Shown here: one piece after another, positions 1 through 8,669 of the stretch
How positions within the stretch are numbered: the first letter of the stretch is position 1
How the letters are laid out: each line of letters starts with the position of its first letter
Notes under the pieces: model-generated
What the model was told of the DNA's origin: nothing
Databases searched by the model: none
The model's input: only the letters and a program-made list of their open reading frames with translations
Position numbers and translations under genes: made by a program
Assembly: GCF_027923465.1 (NCBI RefSeq)
Contig: NZ_BRLB01000004.1
Span: forward strand, 124,001 to 188,000
DNA: 64,000 nt
Reading direction: 5' to 3'
From: Vallitalea longa
GTDB taxonomy: Bacteria; Bacillota; Clostridia; Lachnospirales; Vallitaleaceae

Positions 1-1380
1 AACGAAGTAAGTTTTACCTTCTTCATCATTAAGATAATTCAATACGTTTTCATACATATGTTCATTTCTTTCAACTAAAAATTTCTTATTAAACTCATCA
101 ACATTATTCTCATCAAATCCAATACATTTTTCTAATCCTTCAATATCTCCTGATTTCCATGCTGTTAACATATTTGTTAAAATAGCAACATTATCAACAA
201 CTTCTACGTCACTATTATCGTCAGCTTCATTAGCAGGACTAGTTAAAGAACTAAATAAAAATGCTTCTTGAATTTCGTTATCAAATGAATTAAGTAAATC
301 TGTTTGGAATTTATAACCTTCAATTTCTATTATAGGTTTATTATTTAATGCTTTTGACATTAAGTATACATCAACACCTAATCCAGCTTCAATTGAACTT
401 TTAGCAGCTTCTGAATTTTGAATAAGAAAAGCAGCTTCCCAAGGTTTGAGTACATCATATTGCTCTTTTGTAACACCAAAACTCTCCATTTTGTCAACAT
501 ACAATTTATAAGTTTCTTCTGATAGGACTTGATCAATTGTAGTACCATCTTGATAAACCATATTTTCTTGCATGTAGGCTAGTCCTTCTTTATCAAACAT
601 ATCAACTTCAACAGAAAGAGCATCTGAGGAATCAAAAGCATCTAATATATCATCATTCATTGGATAAAGGGTGGAATCAGCTAAATGAATAGAACCAAGA
701 AGATAAACTGTACTTTTTTCTCCTTCAACTTTCCAGAAAACACCTTTAGCTGCTTTATCTAGCTTTTGAATGACATAATAATAAGTTCTACTTGTTAGAG
801 CAAAAAGTTGTTCTTTAGTACAAGAATCATTAAGTTCTAATCTTTTATCATTAACACCATTCAATAATTTATTAGAAACTAGATATTTTATACTATCCCC
901 ATTGTTAGTAGGTGTGATATCTTCGTAATCTACAGTATAATCATAATCATATTCAAATGTTGGTGCTGATTTTTTAATTACACCATATAAAACGTCAACA
1001 ACATTTTTCCTTGTAGTTATAAAATCTAAGTCACTTTGTTGTAAAGAAACATTAAAAACATTGTATGTAGCTTTAATGAGAGTATCATCTATTGATATAT
1101 CTTCATTAATAACTGTTTTGCCTGAAATTTTTTCATAAAGCCTGATACCTACAGTATATAATTCTCTAGTAGTTACAGAAGCTTTGTAATCAGCAAACAT
1201 TGATAAATCAATAATATCATAGATGCTTAACATTTGAACATCCTCTAAAGCCCATGTACTTGGTAGTTCAGGTTGGTTGACAGGTTCTTCGTTTGCATAT
1301 GCTACTTGTAAATTGAGTGTTGATAAACATAATACAAGAGCCATACACAAGATAGTTAATTTTTTAACTATTTGTTTCAT
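1..1380 (-). CDS. TraB/GumN-family exported protein, 3' end outside window
   Basis: The reading frame stays open from an ATG at 1380 to the window edge, giving at least 460 residues. A clear signal peptide (KKLTILCMALVLCLSTL, cleavage near AYA-NEE) predicts export. Residues 45-200 look like degenerate S-layer-homology modules (for example KYLVSNKLLNGVNDKRLELN), which would tie the protein to the cell wall. From about residue 212 it matches the TraB/PrgY/GumN family: FWKVEGEKSTVYLLGSIHLA, with the GxxH motif, followed by ALSVEVDM carrying the conserved acidic residue. Family members are thought to be metal-dependent proteases or peptide-binding proteins, but function here is not known. The RBS AAAGGCGG lies about 8 nt before the ATG, and a sigma-A-like promoter is present at 1438-1467. 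Confidence 0.85.
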   Translation of the reverse strand, partial: MKQIVKKLTILCMALVLCLSTLNLQVAYANEEPVNQPELPSTWALEDVQMLSIYDIIDLSMFADYKASVTTRELYTVGIRLYEKISGKTVINEDISIDDTLIKATYNVFNVSLQQSDLDFITTRKNVVDVLYGVIKKSAPTFEYDYDYTVDYEDITPTNNGDSIKYLVSNKLLNGVNDKRLELNDSCTKEQLFALTSRTYYYVIQKLDKAAKGVFWKVEGEKSTVYLLGSIHLADSTLYPMNDDILDAFDSSDALSVEVDMFDKEGLAYMQENMVYQDGTTIDQVLSEETYKLYVDKMESFGVTKEQYDVLKPWEAAFLIQNSEAAKSSIEAGLGVDVYLMSKALNNKPIIEIEGYKFQTDLLNSFDNEIQEAFLFSSLTSPANEADDNSDVEVVDNVAILTNMLTAWKSGDIEGLEKCIGFDENNVDEFNKKFLVERNEHMYENVLNYLNDEEGKTYFV

Positions 1381-1437
1381 AATATAACCGCCTTTCTTAA
1401 GTAATAATTAAAATGTATATGTATAAAGTACTGATTG

Positions 1438-1467
1438 ATAGTAACATACTTCATGTATTAATGTCAA
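1438..1467 (-). promoter_or_regulatory. sigma-A-type promoter for the TraB/GumN-family gene
   Basis: On the minus strand TTGACA (1467-1462) is followed after 18 nt by TACTAT (1443-1438), about 58 nt upstream of the start codon at 1380. Confidence 0.6.
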
Positions 1468-1596
1468 TATTTAGAAATATAGTATAAATTAATAATATTC
1501 ACGAAAAGTTAGCAACATAATATTTTATCATTATAACTATTTGTTTGTTTTATTAGTTATAATGATTTTCTTGTTACCCATATTTGCATTTATAAG

Positions 1597-1638
1597 TATA
1601 AGCTTTGCAGAGATCAATAGGATCCTGCAAAGCTTATA
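1597..1638. repeat. Perfect 14-bp inverted repeat
   Basis: TATAAGCTTTGCAG at 1597-1610 is perfectly complementary to 1625-1638, and the 14-nt loop contains GATC twice, which can extend the stem. No T-run follows on either strand, so it is not a typical intrinsic terminator. It lies between the small minus-strand gene and the TraB-family promoter region and could end or process the small gene's transcript. Confidence 0.7.
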
Positions 1639-1695
1639 TATATGGATAAATAAATGTATTAAATTATTGTTAAAAGAAAAGCTTAGTCAAGAATT

Positions 1696-1863
1696 TCATG
1701 AATCAAGAATTTCTTTTATTTTATCATAGTTTGGAAGTGCTTTTGCTTCTTCGTCAGTTATTCTTTTAAACCCTTTTTTCAAATAGTAATTAAGTTGCTT
1801 TTCATTGGTTAACATTAATATTTTACTTTTTTCATCATATATGTATATTTCATTATAAATCAT
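1696..1863 (-). CDS. Small hypothetical protein, 55 aa
   Basis: An ATG at 1863 preceded by AAGGGGG at a 6-nt distance opens a 55-residue frame (MIYNEIYIYDEKSKILMLTN at the start, IKEILDS at the end). The composition is normal for a soluble mixed alpha/beta peptide: charged, with no membrane segment. I do not recognise a family. The strong RBS and uninterrupted frame are the only support. A weak sporulation-type promoter (TAATA-17-CATATTA) lies about 50 nt upstream on the same strand. Its neighbours are the exported TraB-family gene downstream and the divergent NHEJ operon. Confidence 0.55.
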   Translation of the reverse strand: MIYNEIYIYDEKSKILMLTNEKQLNYYLKKGFKRITDEEAKALPNYDKIKEILDS

Positions 1864-2005
1864 ATAGATCCCCCTTAAATGTAAATTAAACTTATTAAAT
1901 AATATGATGAAACCAATATAAATTATTACATTCTATAATTTATAATTACTATAAATTTATCAATATATGATTTAAGTTACAACAATCAACAAGTATGATT
2001 CTGTT

Positions 2006-2046
2006 AAAAAGCCAATCTATTTTCACTATGAAAATAGATTGGCTTT
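2006..2046. terminator. Strong bidirectional terminator-like hairpin before ku
   Basis: Arms of about 18 nt (AAAGCCAATCTATTTTCA and its complement) enclose a 4-nt loop, with T-rich sequence leaving on both strands. No plus-strand gene ends upstream within the window's 2 kb, so it probably insulates the NHEJ operon from the minus-strand genes or ends an unseen short transcript. Confidence 0.7.
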
Positions 2047-2072
2047 TCTTCTTATTGGTGATGAAAATCTGT

Positions 2073-2101
2073 TGAATTAATATCCTACTTTTACAAATAA
2101 T
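2073..2101 (+). promoter_or_regulatory. Possible sigma-G (forespore) promoter for ku
   Basis: GAATT at 2073-2077 and AATAATA at 2095-2101 are separated by 17 nt, close to the sigma-G pattern GMATR-17/18-CATWHTA. Bacillus Ku/LigD genes are known to be forespore-expressed, which makes this reading plausible. The match is imperfect. Confidence 0.3.
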
Positions 2102-2147
2102 AATTAAGAGTAATTCAATATCTAGGTTTGGAAAGGATGAGTAATAA

Positions 2148-2978
2148 ATGCATACTATGTGGAAAGGTTCAATTAGTTTCGGTTTAGTTAACATACCTAT
2201 AAAAATGTTTGCTGCTACCGAAAATAAGGATGTCAGATTTCGATATATTCATAAAGAATGTAATACACCGATTAAATATAAAAAGATATGTCCTACCTGT
2301 AATAAAGAAGTAGCAGAAGAAGAAATAGTTAAAGGATTTGAATATGAGCCTGGACATTTTGTCGTAATAAATAACGAAGATCTGGATTCTATAAAAAATG
2401 GAATAAATGCTAAATCAATAGAAATAATAGATTTTGTCAATCTGTCAGAAATTGACCCTATATATTTTAATAAGACTTATTATCTTGCACCCCAAGATGT
2501 TGTAGGAAAAGCATATAAATTACTAAGAAAAGCCATGGAAGAAACAGGGAAGATAGCTATAGCTACAATAACTATAAGAAATAAACAATCACTTGCAGCA
2601 CTACGAGTGTATGAAAATGTTCTTGTTATGGAAACGATCTTCTATCCTGATGAAGTACGTCCAATAAGTCAAATTCCTGGATTGCCTGAAGATGAAAATG
2701 TAGAAGAAAAAGAACTTAATATAGCCAATCAGCTTATTGACAATCTAACAGCCGAATTCAATCCTACCAAATATAAAGACGATTATAGAGAAGCAATGGT
2801 TGAATTGATCAATAAGAAGATAGCAGGAAAAGAAATAAAAGTCACTAAGGAAGCTCCAGAAAGAAATGTCATAGATCTGATGGAAGCATTACAGGCAAGT
2901 CTAAAAGAATCAAAGACCCAAAAAGGCAAACCATCTACTAAGAAGAAGAAAACTACCACTAAAAAACAAACCAGCTAA
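2148..2978 (+). CDS. ku: Ku protein, bacterial non-homologous end joining
   Basis: This 276-residue protein fits the usual length of bacterial Ku. It begins MHTMWKGSISFGLVNIPIKM, the characteristic opening of the Ku core, and contains the four-cysteine-like segment HKECNTPIKYKKICPTCNKEV and FYPDEVRP. Ku homodimers ring DNA double-strand break ends and recruit the LigD ligase. The C-terminus is a lysine/threonine-rich tail (from about residue 255), typical of DNA-binding extensions. AAAGGATGAG gives the RBS. It is the first gene of an operon with the ligase (18-nt gap) and polymerase, so the three make a complete NHEJ set. A possible sigma-G promoter upstream would place expression in the forespore, as in Bacillus. 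Confidence 0.95.
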   Translation: MHTMWKGSISFGLVNIPIKMFAATENKDVRFRYIHKECNTPIKYKKICPTCNKEVAEEEIVKGFEYEPGHFVVINNEDLDSIKNGINAKSIEIIDFVNLSEIDPIYFNKTYYLAPQDVVGKAYKLLRKAMEETGKIAIATITIRNKQSLAALRVYENVLVMETIFYPDEVRPISQIPGLPEDENVEEKELNIANQLIDNLTAEFNPTKYKDDYREAMVELINKKIAGKEIKVTKEAPERNVIDLMEALQASLKESKTQKGKPSTKKKKTTTKKQTS

Positions 2979-2996
2979 ATAAGAAAGGCTATTCGT

Positions 2997-3941
2997 ATGG
3001 AATTAATCAGACCTATGGAACCTATTTTGTCTAATGAAATAATAAAAGACTCAGAATTTATTCATCAAATTAAATGGGATGGAATAAGGGGAATTACTTA
3101 TATAAAAAATAATAATCATAGAGTATTTACTAAGAATGGCAATGAAAGAACGAAATTCTATCCCGAAATTAATGAAATCAATAAGCTCTTTAAAGGCAAA
3201 AGTGGAATTATTGACGGAGAAATAATTGTTCTTGATGATAATTTACGTCCTACTTTTAATTATATACTAAATAGAGAAAGAGTAAGGACTTATGATAAAA
3301 TAAAACATTATGCAAATAAATATCCGATTAAGTATATAGTTTTTGATATATTATATCTAGATGATTCTGATTTAAGAAATCTGCCATTAAAAAAGAGAAA
3401 TGAAATGTTGAATGAGATTCTAAATAAGAATAGCACTATAACCATAACGGATTCATTTGATGATGGAGTACTTTTATATAATTTAATGGAAGAAAAGAAT
3501 TATGAAGGTATAGTCTCTAAGAATATAAATAGTAAATATATTGCTGGTAAAAAGCATGATATGTGGTATAAAACGAAGATATTCAAAAAAATGTTAGCAG
3601 TTATAGGCGGAATTCAGTACAGCGGAAATACAATAAAATCTCTTTTATTAGGAATTTATAGTGATGAAAAATTTATATACATTGGAAATGCAAGTATAGG
3701 CTTAAAACAATCAGATCTAAAATTGCTTCAAGAAAATTTAGATTTTTTATCTAATGAATATAGTATTTTTAATAACATCAATAAAGCTAAAAATGTAATC
3801 TGGTTAAAGCCTATATTAACTTGTTGGGTTAGTTTTTTGGAATGGACTAATAAAAGTTCATTAAGACATCCTAAAATAATAGGATTCAGTAAAATGAAAC
3901 CGAATGAAGCCAATGGAGAGGAGTACACCTATAATGGATAA
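2997..3941 (+). CDS. ligD: ATP-dependent DNA ligase, LigD ligase domain
   Basis: A 314-residue ATP-dependent DNA ligase corresponding to the LIG domain of LigD. It has the adenylation motif KWDGIRG near residue 28 with the nucleophilic lysine, the motif GIIDGEIIVLD, EGIVSK near residue 175, and the late motifs WYKTKIFKK and GNASIGL of the OB fold. It seals breaks held by Ku. Bacillus LigD is a fusion in the order ligase-polymerase; here the same order is kept, but the two activities are separate polypeptides whose genes overlap by 8 nt when the polymerase start at 3934 is used. No phosphoesterase domain is seen. Confidence 0.93.
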   Translation: MELIRPMEPILSNEIIKDSEFIHQIKWDGIRGITYIKNNNHRVFTKNGNERTKFYPEINEINKLFKGKSGIIDGEIIVLDDNLRPTFNYILNRERVRTYDKIKHYANKYPIKYIVFDILYLDDSDLRNLPLKKRNEMLNEILNKNSTITITDSFDDGVLLYNLMEEKNYEGIVSKNINSKYIAGKKHDMWYKTKIFKKMLAVIGGIQYSGNTIKSLLLGIYSDEKFIYIGNASIGLKQSDLKLLQENLDFLSNEYSIFNNINKAKNVIWLKPILTCWVSFLEWTNKSSLRHPKIIGFSKMKPNEANGEEYTYNG

Positions 3942-4827
3942 ATTTATAATGATTGATAATAACAAAGTTAAGATATCAAATCCAGATAAATTACTATGGC
4001 CAGAACTTGGTATATCAAAAGTAGATTATATCAAATATCTAATTTATTTATCACCATATATTATAAAACATGCAAAAGACAGATTCTTAACTACTATCAG
4101 ATATCCAGATGGTTATAACAAAAAATTTTTCTATCAAAAAAAAGTTCCAGCTTATGCTCCTGATTTTGTCGATACTGTAAACTGGAAAGATGGAAGTGAA
4201 TATATTAATCTAAATAAACAAGTTACACTTATATGGCTAGGAAACTTGGCATCCCTTGAATTTCATACTACATTCAATAGAATACAAAAACCTTTTTCAC
4301 CTACCAGTCTAGTATTTGATCTTGACCCATCACAAGGACAAACATTCGATCAAGTAATTGAAGTAGCACTACTAATCTATGAAACTCTTAACAAACTTAA
4401 TGTCAATAGCTATGTAAAAACTTCTGGAGCTACAGGATTGCAGATATATATTCCTATAGGAGAAAAATATGATTATAATTTAGCAAGAAAAATAAGTAAA
4501 TTCTTCGCGGAATATTTTGCCAACAAATATCCTAATCTAATTACGATAGAAAGATTAAAAGAAAAAAGAGGCAATAAACTATATTTTGACTACCTACAAA
4601 TGTGGGAAGGTAAAAGTATAATCAACCCGTATTCCCCAAGAGCTACTAAATTTGCTTCTATATCAATGCCCGTAAAATGGGAAGAAGTAAAAAAAGGAAT
4701 AAAACCAAGTGATTTCACTATAATGAATGCAATGGACAGAATTAAAAAAAATGGTGATTTATTTGAACCTCTAATTGATAATAAGAATGCAGAAAACGTA
4801 AGTTCTATATTGCAACAAATAAAATAA
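3934..4827 (+). CDS. ligD-pol: LigD-type primase-polymerase
   Basis: This is the stand-alone counterpart of the LigD polymerase domain (archaeo-eukaryotic primase superfamily), which fills gaps and adds nucleotides at broken ends during NHEJ. The frame extends to 3904, but the RBS GGAGAGGAG at 3915-3923 points to the ATG at 3934, giving 297 residues. Visible motifs are the metal-binding VFDLDPSQG, KTSGATGLQIYIP, and the late aspartate in YFDYLQMWEGKS followed by INPYSPRA. In the SGxxGLH motif of many LigD polymerases the histidine is replaced by Gln here; I cannot say whether this is a lineage feature. Translation is probably coupled to the ligase gene. Confidence 0.9.
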   Translation: MDKFIMIDNNKVKISNPDKLLWPELGISKVDYIKYLIYLSPYIIKHAKDRFLTTIRYPDGYNKKFFYQKKVPAYAPDFVDTVNWKDGSEYINLNKQVTLIWLGNLASLEFHTTFNRIQKPFSPTSLVFDLDPSQGQTFDQVIEVALLIYETLNKLNVNSYVKTSGATGLQIYIPIGEKYDYNLARKISKFFAEYFANKYPNLITIERLKEKRGNKLYFDYLQMWEGKSIINPYSPRATKFASISMPVKWEEVKKGIKPSDFTIMNAMDRIKKNGDLFEPLIDNKNAENVSSILQQIK

Positions 4828-5023
4828 ATCCCTATGGCACTATGAACTAAAAAACACCACAACAATAGGCACAACAACAACTTAACAATAAAAGCTCCCC
4901 TAAACAATTCATTTACAATATTAAACTTAATTGCTATAATTAATTTAATTAAATAAACTTAATTTTAGTTAGCGTATGAAATAAGTTAGTGAGAATAATT
5001 TTGAATTTTTAGGGGAAATTACA

Positions 5024-6259
5024 ATGAACATTAATATTACAGATATCATCGAACGAGAAAGTGTAGAAATGTTATTACAAGTCATTCTATCACCTCATGA
5101 AGATTTTGCCGTAGGTATTGAAGCATTGGCTAGAGGAATAGATCCTATAACCAATGTCAGTATAAATCCAAATGAACTGTTTGAACAGGCCAAGATATAT
5201 GGTCTCTCAGTAGAACTAGACAAACTATGTATAAAAAAAGCCATTAAAGAATTCACGTACATATATAATAAAAATAAAAGCACTCTATTATTTATTAATA
5301 TAGAAGATACCTTTATTTCTTATTCAATCAACTACAATTATTTAATTGAATGTGCAGACCAATACAATATTCCTTATGAAAATATAGCAATAGATTTAAG
5401 TAACTTCAATCCTAACTCATTAAAACAAGTAGAAACATTTATAGATAAATACAGAAAAAAAGGATTTTATATGAGTATTGATGATATAGGACAAGATTAC
5501 TTTAATTTAGATAAGCTACTATTAATTAATCCTGATATAATTAAGATCAATACTTCTCTACTTCAAAACCTAGAAAGTGAATTATATAGAGATAATTTGT
5601 TGAAATTCATATCAGTAGTGGCACATGAAATGGGAATGGTTGTAGTTGCAAAAGGAATAGAAACTGATAGTCAACTAACATATTTTATTGAATCAGGAGC
5701 ACAATTCGTACAAGGTTATTATATTGCCAGACCAAGTAAATTATCATCAATAGAAATAGACAAGATAATAAATGATTTCAAGAATAGAGATGATATTACT
5801 AAATATCATAATAAAAATAAAGTAGGTAGCAATAGAAATACTATGACAAAGATAATCAATTTCATGGACAGAATCAAAGGACAAATAGATGGTGTTAAAA
5901 TAGGAAATGAAGAAAACAGCATTACAAAAATATTTAAAGAATATTCATTTGTAGAGAACTGTTGGATTTTAGATATGGATGGATTACAAGTAAGTGATGC
6001 TTTAATTAACAAAGAAAATTTTAGGACAAGGAATTCTTCTATATTTAATATATCTAAAAGGAATATGGATTTTTCAGAAAAAGAGATCTATGAAAGATTA
6101 GTTAATAATATACTTGATGTATGGATTACAAAACCTTTTCACTCTTTATTGACTAATAATATTTGTATTGGGGTTTCTAAGTACATAGTTGATTCAAATG
6201 GAGTGCAGTATATATTATGTCTAAATATTAATATTAACAGGTTTAATTATAATATATAG
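5024..6259 (+). CDS. YkuI-like EAL-domain protein, probable c-di-GMP receptor
   Basis: The 411-residue length and layout match B. subtilis YkuI (407 aa): an EAL domain at about 20-255 and a PAS/Cache-like C-terminal domain at about 275-410. The EAL signature is present as GIEALARG, and DDIGQ and QGYYIARP can be aligned. However, the AEGVE motif reads AKGIET, which removes the glutamate that acts as general base in active phosphodiesterases, and the usual EITE motif reads IDLSN. I therefore infer a protein that binds cyclic di-GMP, or has lost binding, rather than a hydrolase. There is no signal peptide or membrane segment. The RBS is AGGGGAAAT; the gene seems to be monocistronic. Confidence 0.8.
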   Translation: MNINITDIIERESVEMLLQVILSPHEDFAVGIEALARGIDPITNVSINPNELFEQAKIYGLSVELDKLCIKKAIKEFTYIYNKNKSTLLFINIEDTFISYSINYNYLIECADQYNIPYENIAIDLSNFNPNSLKQVETFIDKYRKKGFYMSIDDIGQDYFNLDKLLLINPDIIKINTSLLQNLESELYRDNLLKFISVVAHEMGMVVVAKGIETDSQLTYFIESGAQFVQGYYIARPSKLSSIEIDKIINDFKNRDDITKYHNKNKVGSNRNTMTKIINFMDRIKGQIDGVKIGNEENSITKIFKEYSFVENCWILDMDGLQVSDALINKENFRTRNSSIFNISKRNMDFSEKEIYERLVNNILDVWITKPFHSLLTNNICIGVSKYIVDSNGVQYILCLNININRFNYNI

Positions 6260-6353
6260 TTTATTGAAAAACAAAAGATTACACTTACAACAGATTACGG
6301 TAAACGAAAAGTAGGTTAATATGGAATAAATTATATTTATACCATATATCTAG

Positions 6354-6382
6354 TTGACTTATACAAAAACATAATATAATAT
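6354..6382 (+). promoter_or_regulatory. sigma-A promoter for gltX
   Basis: TTGACT (6354-6359), a 17-nt spacer and TAATAT (6377-6382) form a near-consensus vegetative promoter about 60 nt upstream of the gltX start. Confidence 0.75.
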
Positions 6383-6444
6383 TATACTTAATGAATTGAT
6401 ACAAATATTGATTTTAATAATCAATAAATAATGGAGGCAGTAAC

Positions 6445-7920
6445 ATGGATAAAGTTAAAATTAGAACTAGATTTGCACCTAGTCCAACAGGTAGAATGCA
6501 TGTTGGTAACCTTAGAACAGCATTATATGCTTTTTTAATAGCTAAGCATGAAGATGGAGATTTTTTACTTCGTATAGAAGATACAGATAGAGAGAGATAT
6601 GTGGAGGGTGCAACCCAAATTATCTATAATACACTAAAAAATACTGGACTAATACATGATGAAGGTCCTGATAAAGATGGAGGAGTAGGTCCTTACGTTC
6701 AAAGTGAGAGACAAGCACAAGGAATATATCTAAAATATGCTAAACAGCTTATAGATAAAGGTGAGGCTTACTATTGCTTCTGCGATAAAGAAAGATTAGA
6801 TGATTTACGAAGCAAAGCGGAAGAAGCAAAAGAGACATATAGATATGACAAACATTGTCTAAATCTCTCAAAAGAAGAAGTAGAAGAAAAGCTTGCAGCT
6901 GATGTACCTTACATTATAAGGCAGAACAATCCCACTACAGGTACAACTTCCTTCAATGATGATATCTATGGAACTATTACTGTAGATAATTCTGAACTTG
7001 ACGATATGATATTAATAAAATCAGATGGTTATCCAACATATAACTTCGCAAATGTAATAGATGACCATCTTATGGGTATAACTCATGTAGTAAGAGGAAA
7101 TGAATATTTATCATCTTCTCCAAAATATAATAGATTATATGATGCATTTGGTTGGAAAGTACCTACATATGTGCATTGCCCACTTATAACTAATGAAGAA
7201 CATCAAAAGTTAAGTAAGAGAAGTGGACATTCATCATATGAAGATCTTGTTGAACAAGGATTCCTTTCTGAAGCAATAGTTAATTTTGTTGCATTACTTG
7301 GTTGGAGTCCAAGGTCAAATGAAGAGATATTCAATATGGATGAACTCATAAAAGAATTTGACTATAGAAACATTAACAAATCTCCAGCTGTTTTTGATAT
7401 GCAGAAATTTAAATGGATGAATGGAGAATACATTAAAAGAATGACTGATGATGAGTTTCATGAAATTGCTTTACCTTACATGAAACAAGTCATTACAAAA
7501 GATTATATAGACCTAAGAAAAATTAGTCCTTTAATTAAATCAAGAGTTGAAATTCTTACTGAAATACCAGCTCACCTTGATTTCTTTGAAGAGTTGCCAG
7601 ATTACAGTCTGGATTTATATAATCACAAAAGAATGAAAACTAATCCAGAGAATTCATTAGAGAATCTTCAAAAGATTTTACCTGTATTAGAAAAACAAGA
7701 GAAATTTGATGTTGATAGTTTACATGAGACAGTTATGGATTTTGTAAAAGAGCTTGGTATCAAAAATGGACAAATGTTATGGCCATTAAGAACTGTTTTA
7801 TCAGGAAAAGCCATGACACCTGGTGGAGCATTTGATTTGGCTGATATTTTTGGTAAGGAAGAATCAATCAGAAGAATTAAATATGGTATAGAAAAACTAA
7901 AAAAAGAATTAAATAAGTAA
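6445..7920 (+). CDS. gltX: Glutamyl-tRNA synthetase
   Basis: Class I aminoacyl-tRNA synthetase of 491 residues, the usual GltX length. It charges tRNA-Glu with glutamate in the cytoplasm (and often tRNA-Gln in Firmicutes, followed by GatCAB amidation). The HIGH-type motif appears as [16 protein letters not shown] near residue 13 and the KMSKS-type motif as HQKLSKRSG near residue 250, with the GluRS signature [12 protein letters not shown] between. The C-terminal helical anticodon-binding domain is complete (residues about 330-491). The RBS ATGGAGG precedes the ATG and a strong promoter lies upstream. The downstream neighbour leuA has its own promoter, so gltX is probably transcribed alone. 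Confidence 0.96.
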   Translation: MDKVKIRTRFAPSPTGRMHVGNLRTALYAFLIAKHEDGDFLLRIEDTDRERYVEGATQIIYNTLKNTGLIHDEGPDKDGGVGPYVQSERQAQGIYLKYAKQLIDKGEAYYCFCDKERLDDLRSKAEEAKETYRYDKHCLNLSKEEVEEKLAADVPYIIRQNNPTTGTTSFNDDIYGTITVDNSELDDMILIKSDGYPTYNFANVIDDHLMGITHVVRGNEYLSSSPKYNRLYDAFGWKVPTYVHCPLITNEEHQKLSKRSGHSSYEDLVEQGFLSEAIVNFVALLGWSPRSNEEIFNMDELIKEFDYRNINKSPAVFDMQKFKWMNGEYIKRMTDDEFHEIALPYMKQVITKDYIDLRKISPLIKSRVEILTEIPAHLDFFEELPDYSLDLYNHKRMKTNPENSLENLQKILPVLEKQEKFDVDSLHETVMDFVKELGIKNGQMLWPLRTVLSGKAMTPGGAFDLADIFGKEESIRRIKYGIEKLKKELNK

Positions 7921-7981
7921 TTTTATGTAATGCTATAATGTATAAAAATGCTTTATAATTAAAAAAAATACATTAATTCTA

Positions 7982-8010
7982 TTGACAAGTTTAGAAATTA
8001 ATGATAATAT
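7982..8010 (+). promoter_or_regulatory. sigma-A promoter for the leuA leader
   Basis: TTGACA (7982-7987) and TAATAT (8005-8010) are separated by 17 nt. Transcription would begin near 8017, shortly before the T-box leader, leaving a leader of about 650 nt before leuA. Confidence 0.8.
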
Positions 8011-8039
8011 ATTTAAAAATTAACTTGATATTAAATAAA

Positions 8040-8292
8040 GACTGTGAAAAGGAATAGTAGATATTTGGATAATTCAAGAGAGCTGTTGGTTGGTGTGAAA
8101 CAGCATTTGATAAATATTGAACTCGCCTTGGAGTTGCTCCCTGAAATTTTAGTAGGAGGAGACGGAACCCAACCGTTAGATTGGCAGGATATCGGTAAAT
8201 GTTACCTGTATCTATAGGATTACAAATTTATTTTGTAAAGAGTGGTTTTCGATAGATTATACCTTTCGTCTCTTTTGGCGAAAGGTTTTTTT
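8040..8292 (+). promoter_or_regulatory. Leucine T-box leader, first module with divergent antiterminator
   Basis: Stem I begins with GGAATAGTAGA (AGUA bulge) and GAGAGCTG...AACAGC; the specifier region reads GAACTCGCC, giving a CUC leucine codon at 8122-8124, followed by GGAGTTGCTCCCTGAA. A stem III-like GACGGAACCCAACCGTT follows. The T-box part reads AAGAGTGGTTTTCGA (from 8238), keeping the TGGT that pairs with the tRNA acceptor end but not the conserved ACC. The terminator ACCTTTCG...CGAAAGGT with seven T ends it. It is expected to read uncharged tRNA-Leu and control leuA. Confidence 0.85.
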
Positions 8293-8304
8293 GTATTTAA
8301 ATAA

Positions 8305-8494
8305 CTAATATTTATGAGTAAAGGAATAGGAAAGCTTTATTATATACTCATGAATCTATCAATTATAAACTACTATTTGCAATCCATTAGAATTTTAATT
8401 TACTATATCCAATAAGTGTATTTCTATTATAGAAATAAATAAGAGTGGTACCACGGACCTTCGTCTCTTGAGTTAAGAGATGAGGCTTTTTTTA
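8305..8494 (+). promoter_or_regulatory. Second T-box antiterminator/terminator module upstream of leuA
   Basis: A fully canonical T-box sequence AAGAGTGGTACCACGG (8441-8456) is followed by TTCGTCTCTT and the terminator hairpin CGTCTCTT/AAGAGATG with a T-run at 8487-8493. Upstream, 8313-8353 contains AAAGGAATAGG inside a stem ATGAGTA...TACTCAT, possibly a reduced stem I, but I cannot find a convincing specifier loop. The module may be a degenerate second T-box or a duplicated antiterminator sensing the same tRNA as the first. Confidence 0.75.
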
Positions 8495-8669
8495 TTTAAT
8501 AGGATAGTTTAGCATCTATTTTAATTGTTGTATTGATAAGATGGTTTTTAGGAAAACTAGCTCTTATTAATAGTATTAAATTCACTTTGGTTGTTTAATT
8601 AAATAATATGTTGCTGTATTAAATTGATGATGTTTAGGTAATAGTAATTATTTTAGAGGAGGAATTAAA

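Noticed and set aside
1541-1729. Plus-strand 62-codon hydrophobic frame
   Set aside because: No RBS, crosses the strong inverted repeat at 1597-1638 and overlaps the better-supported small minus-strand gene.
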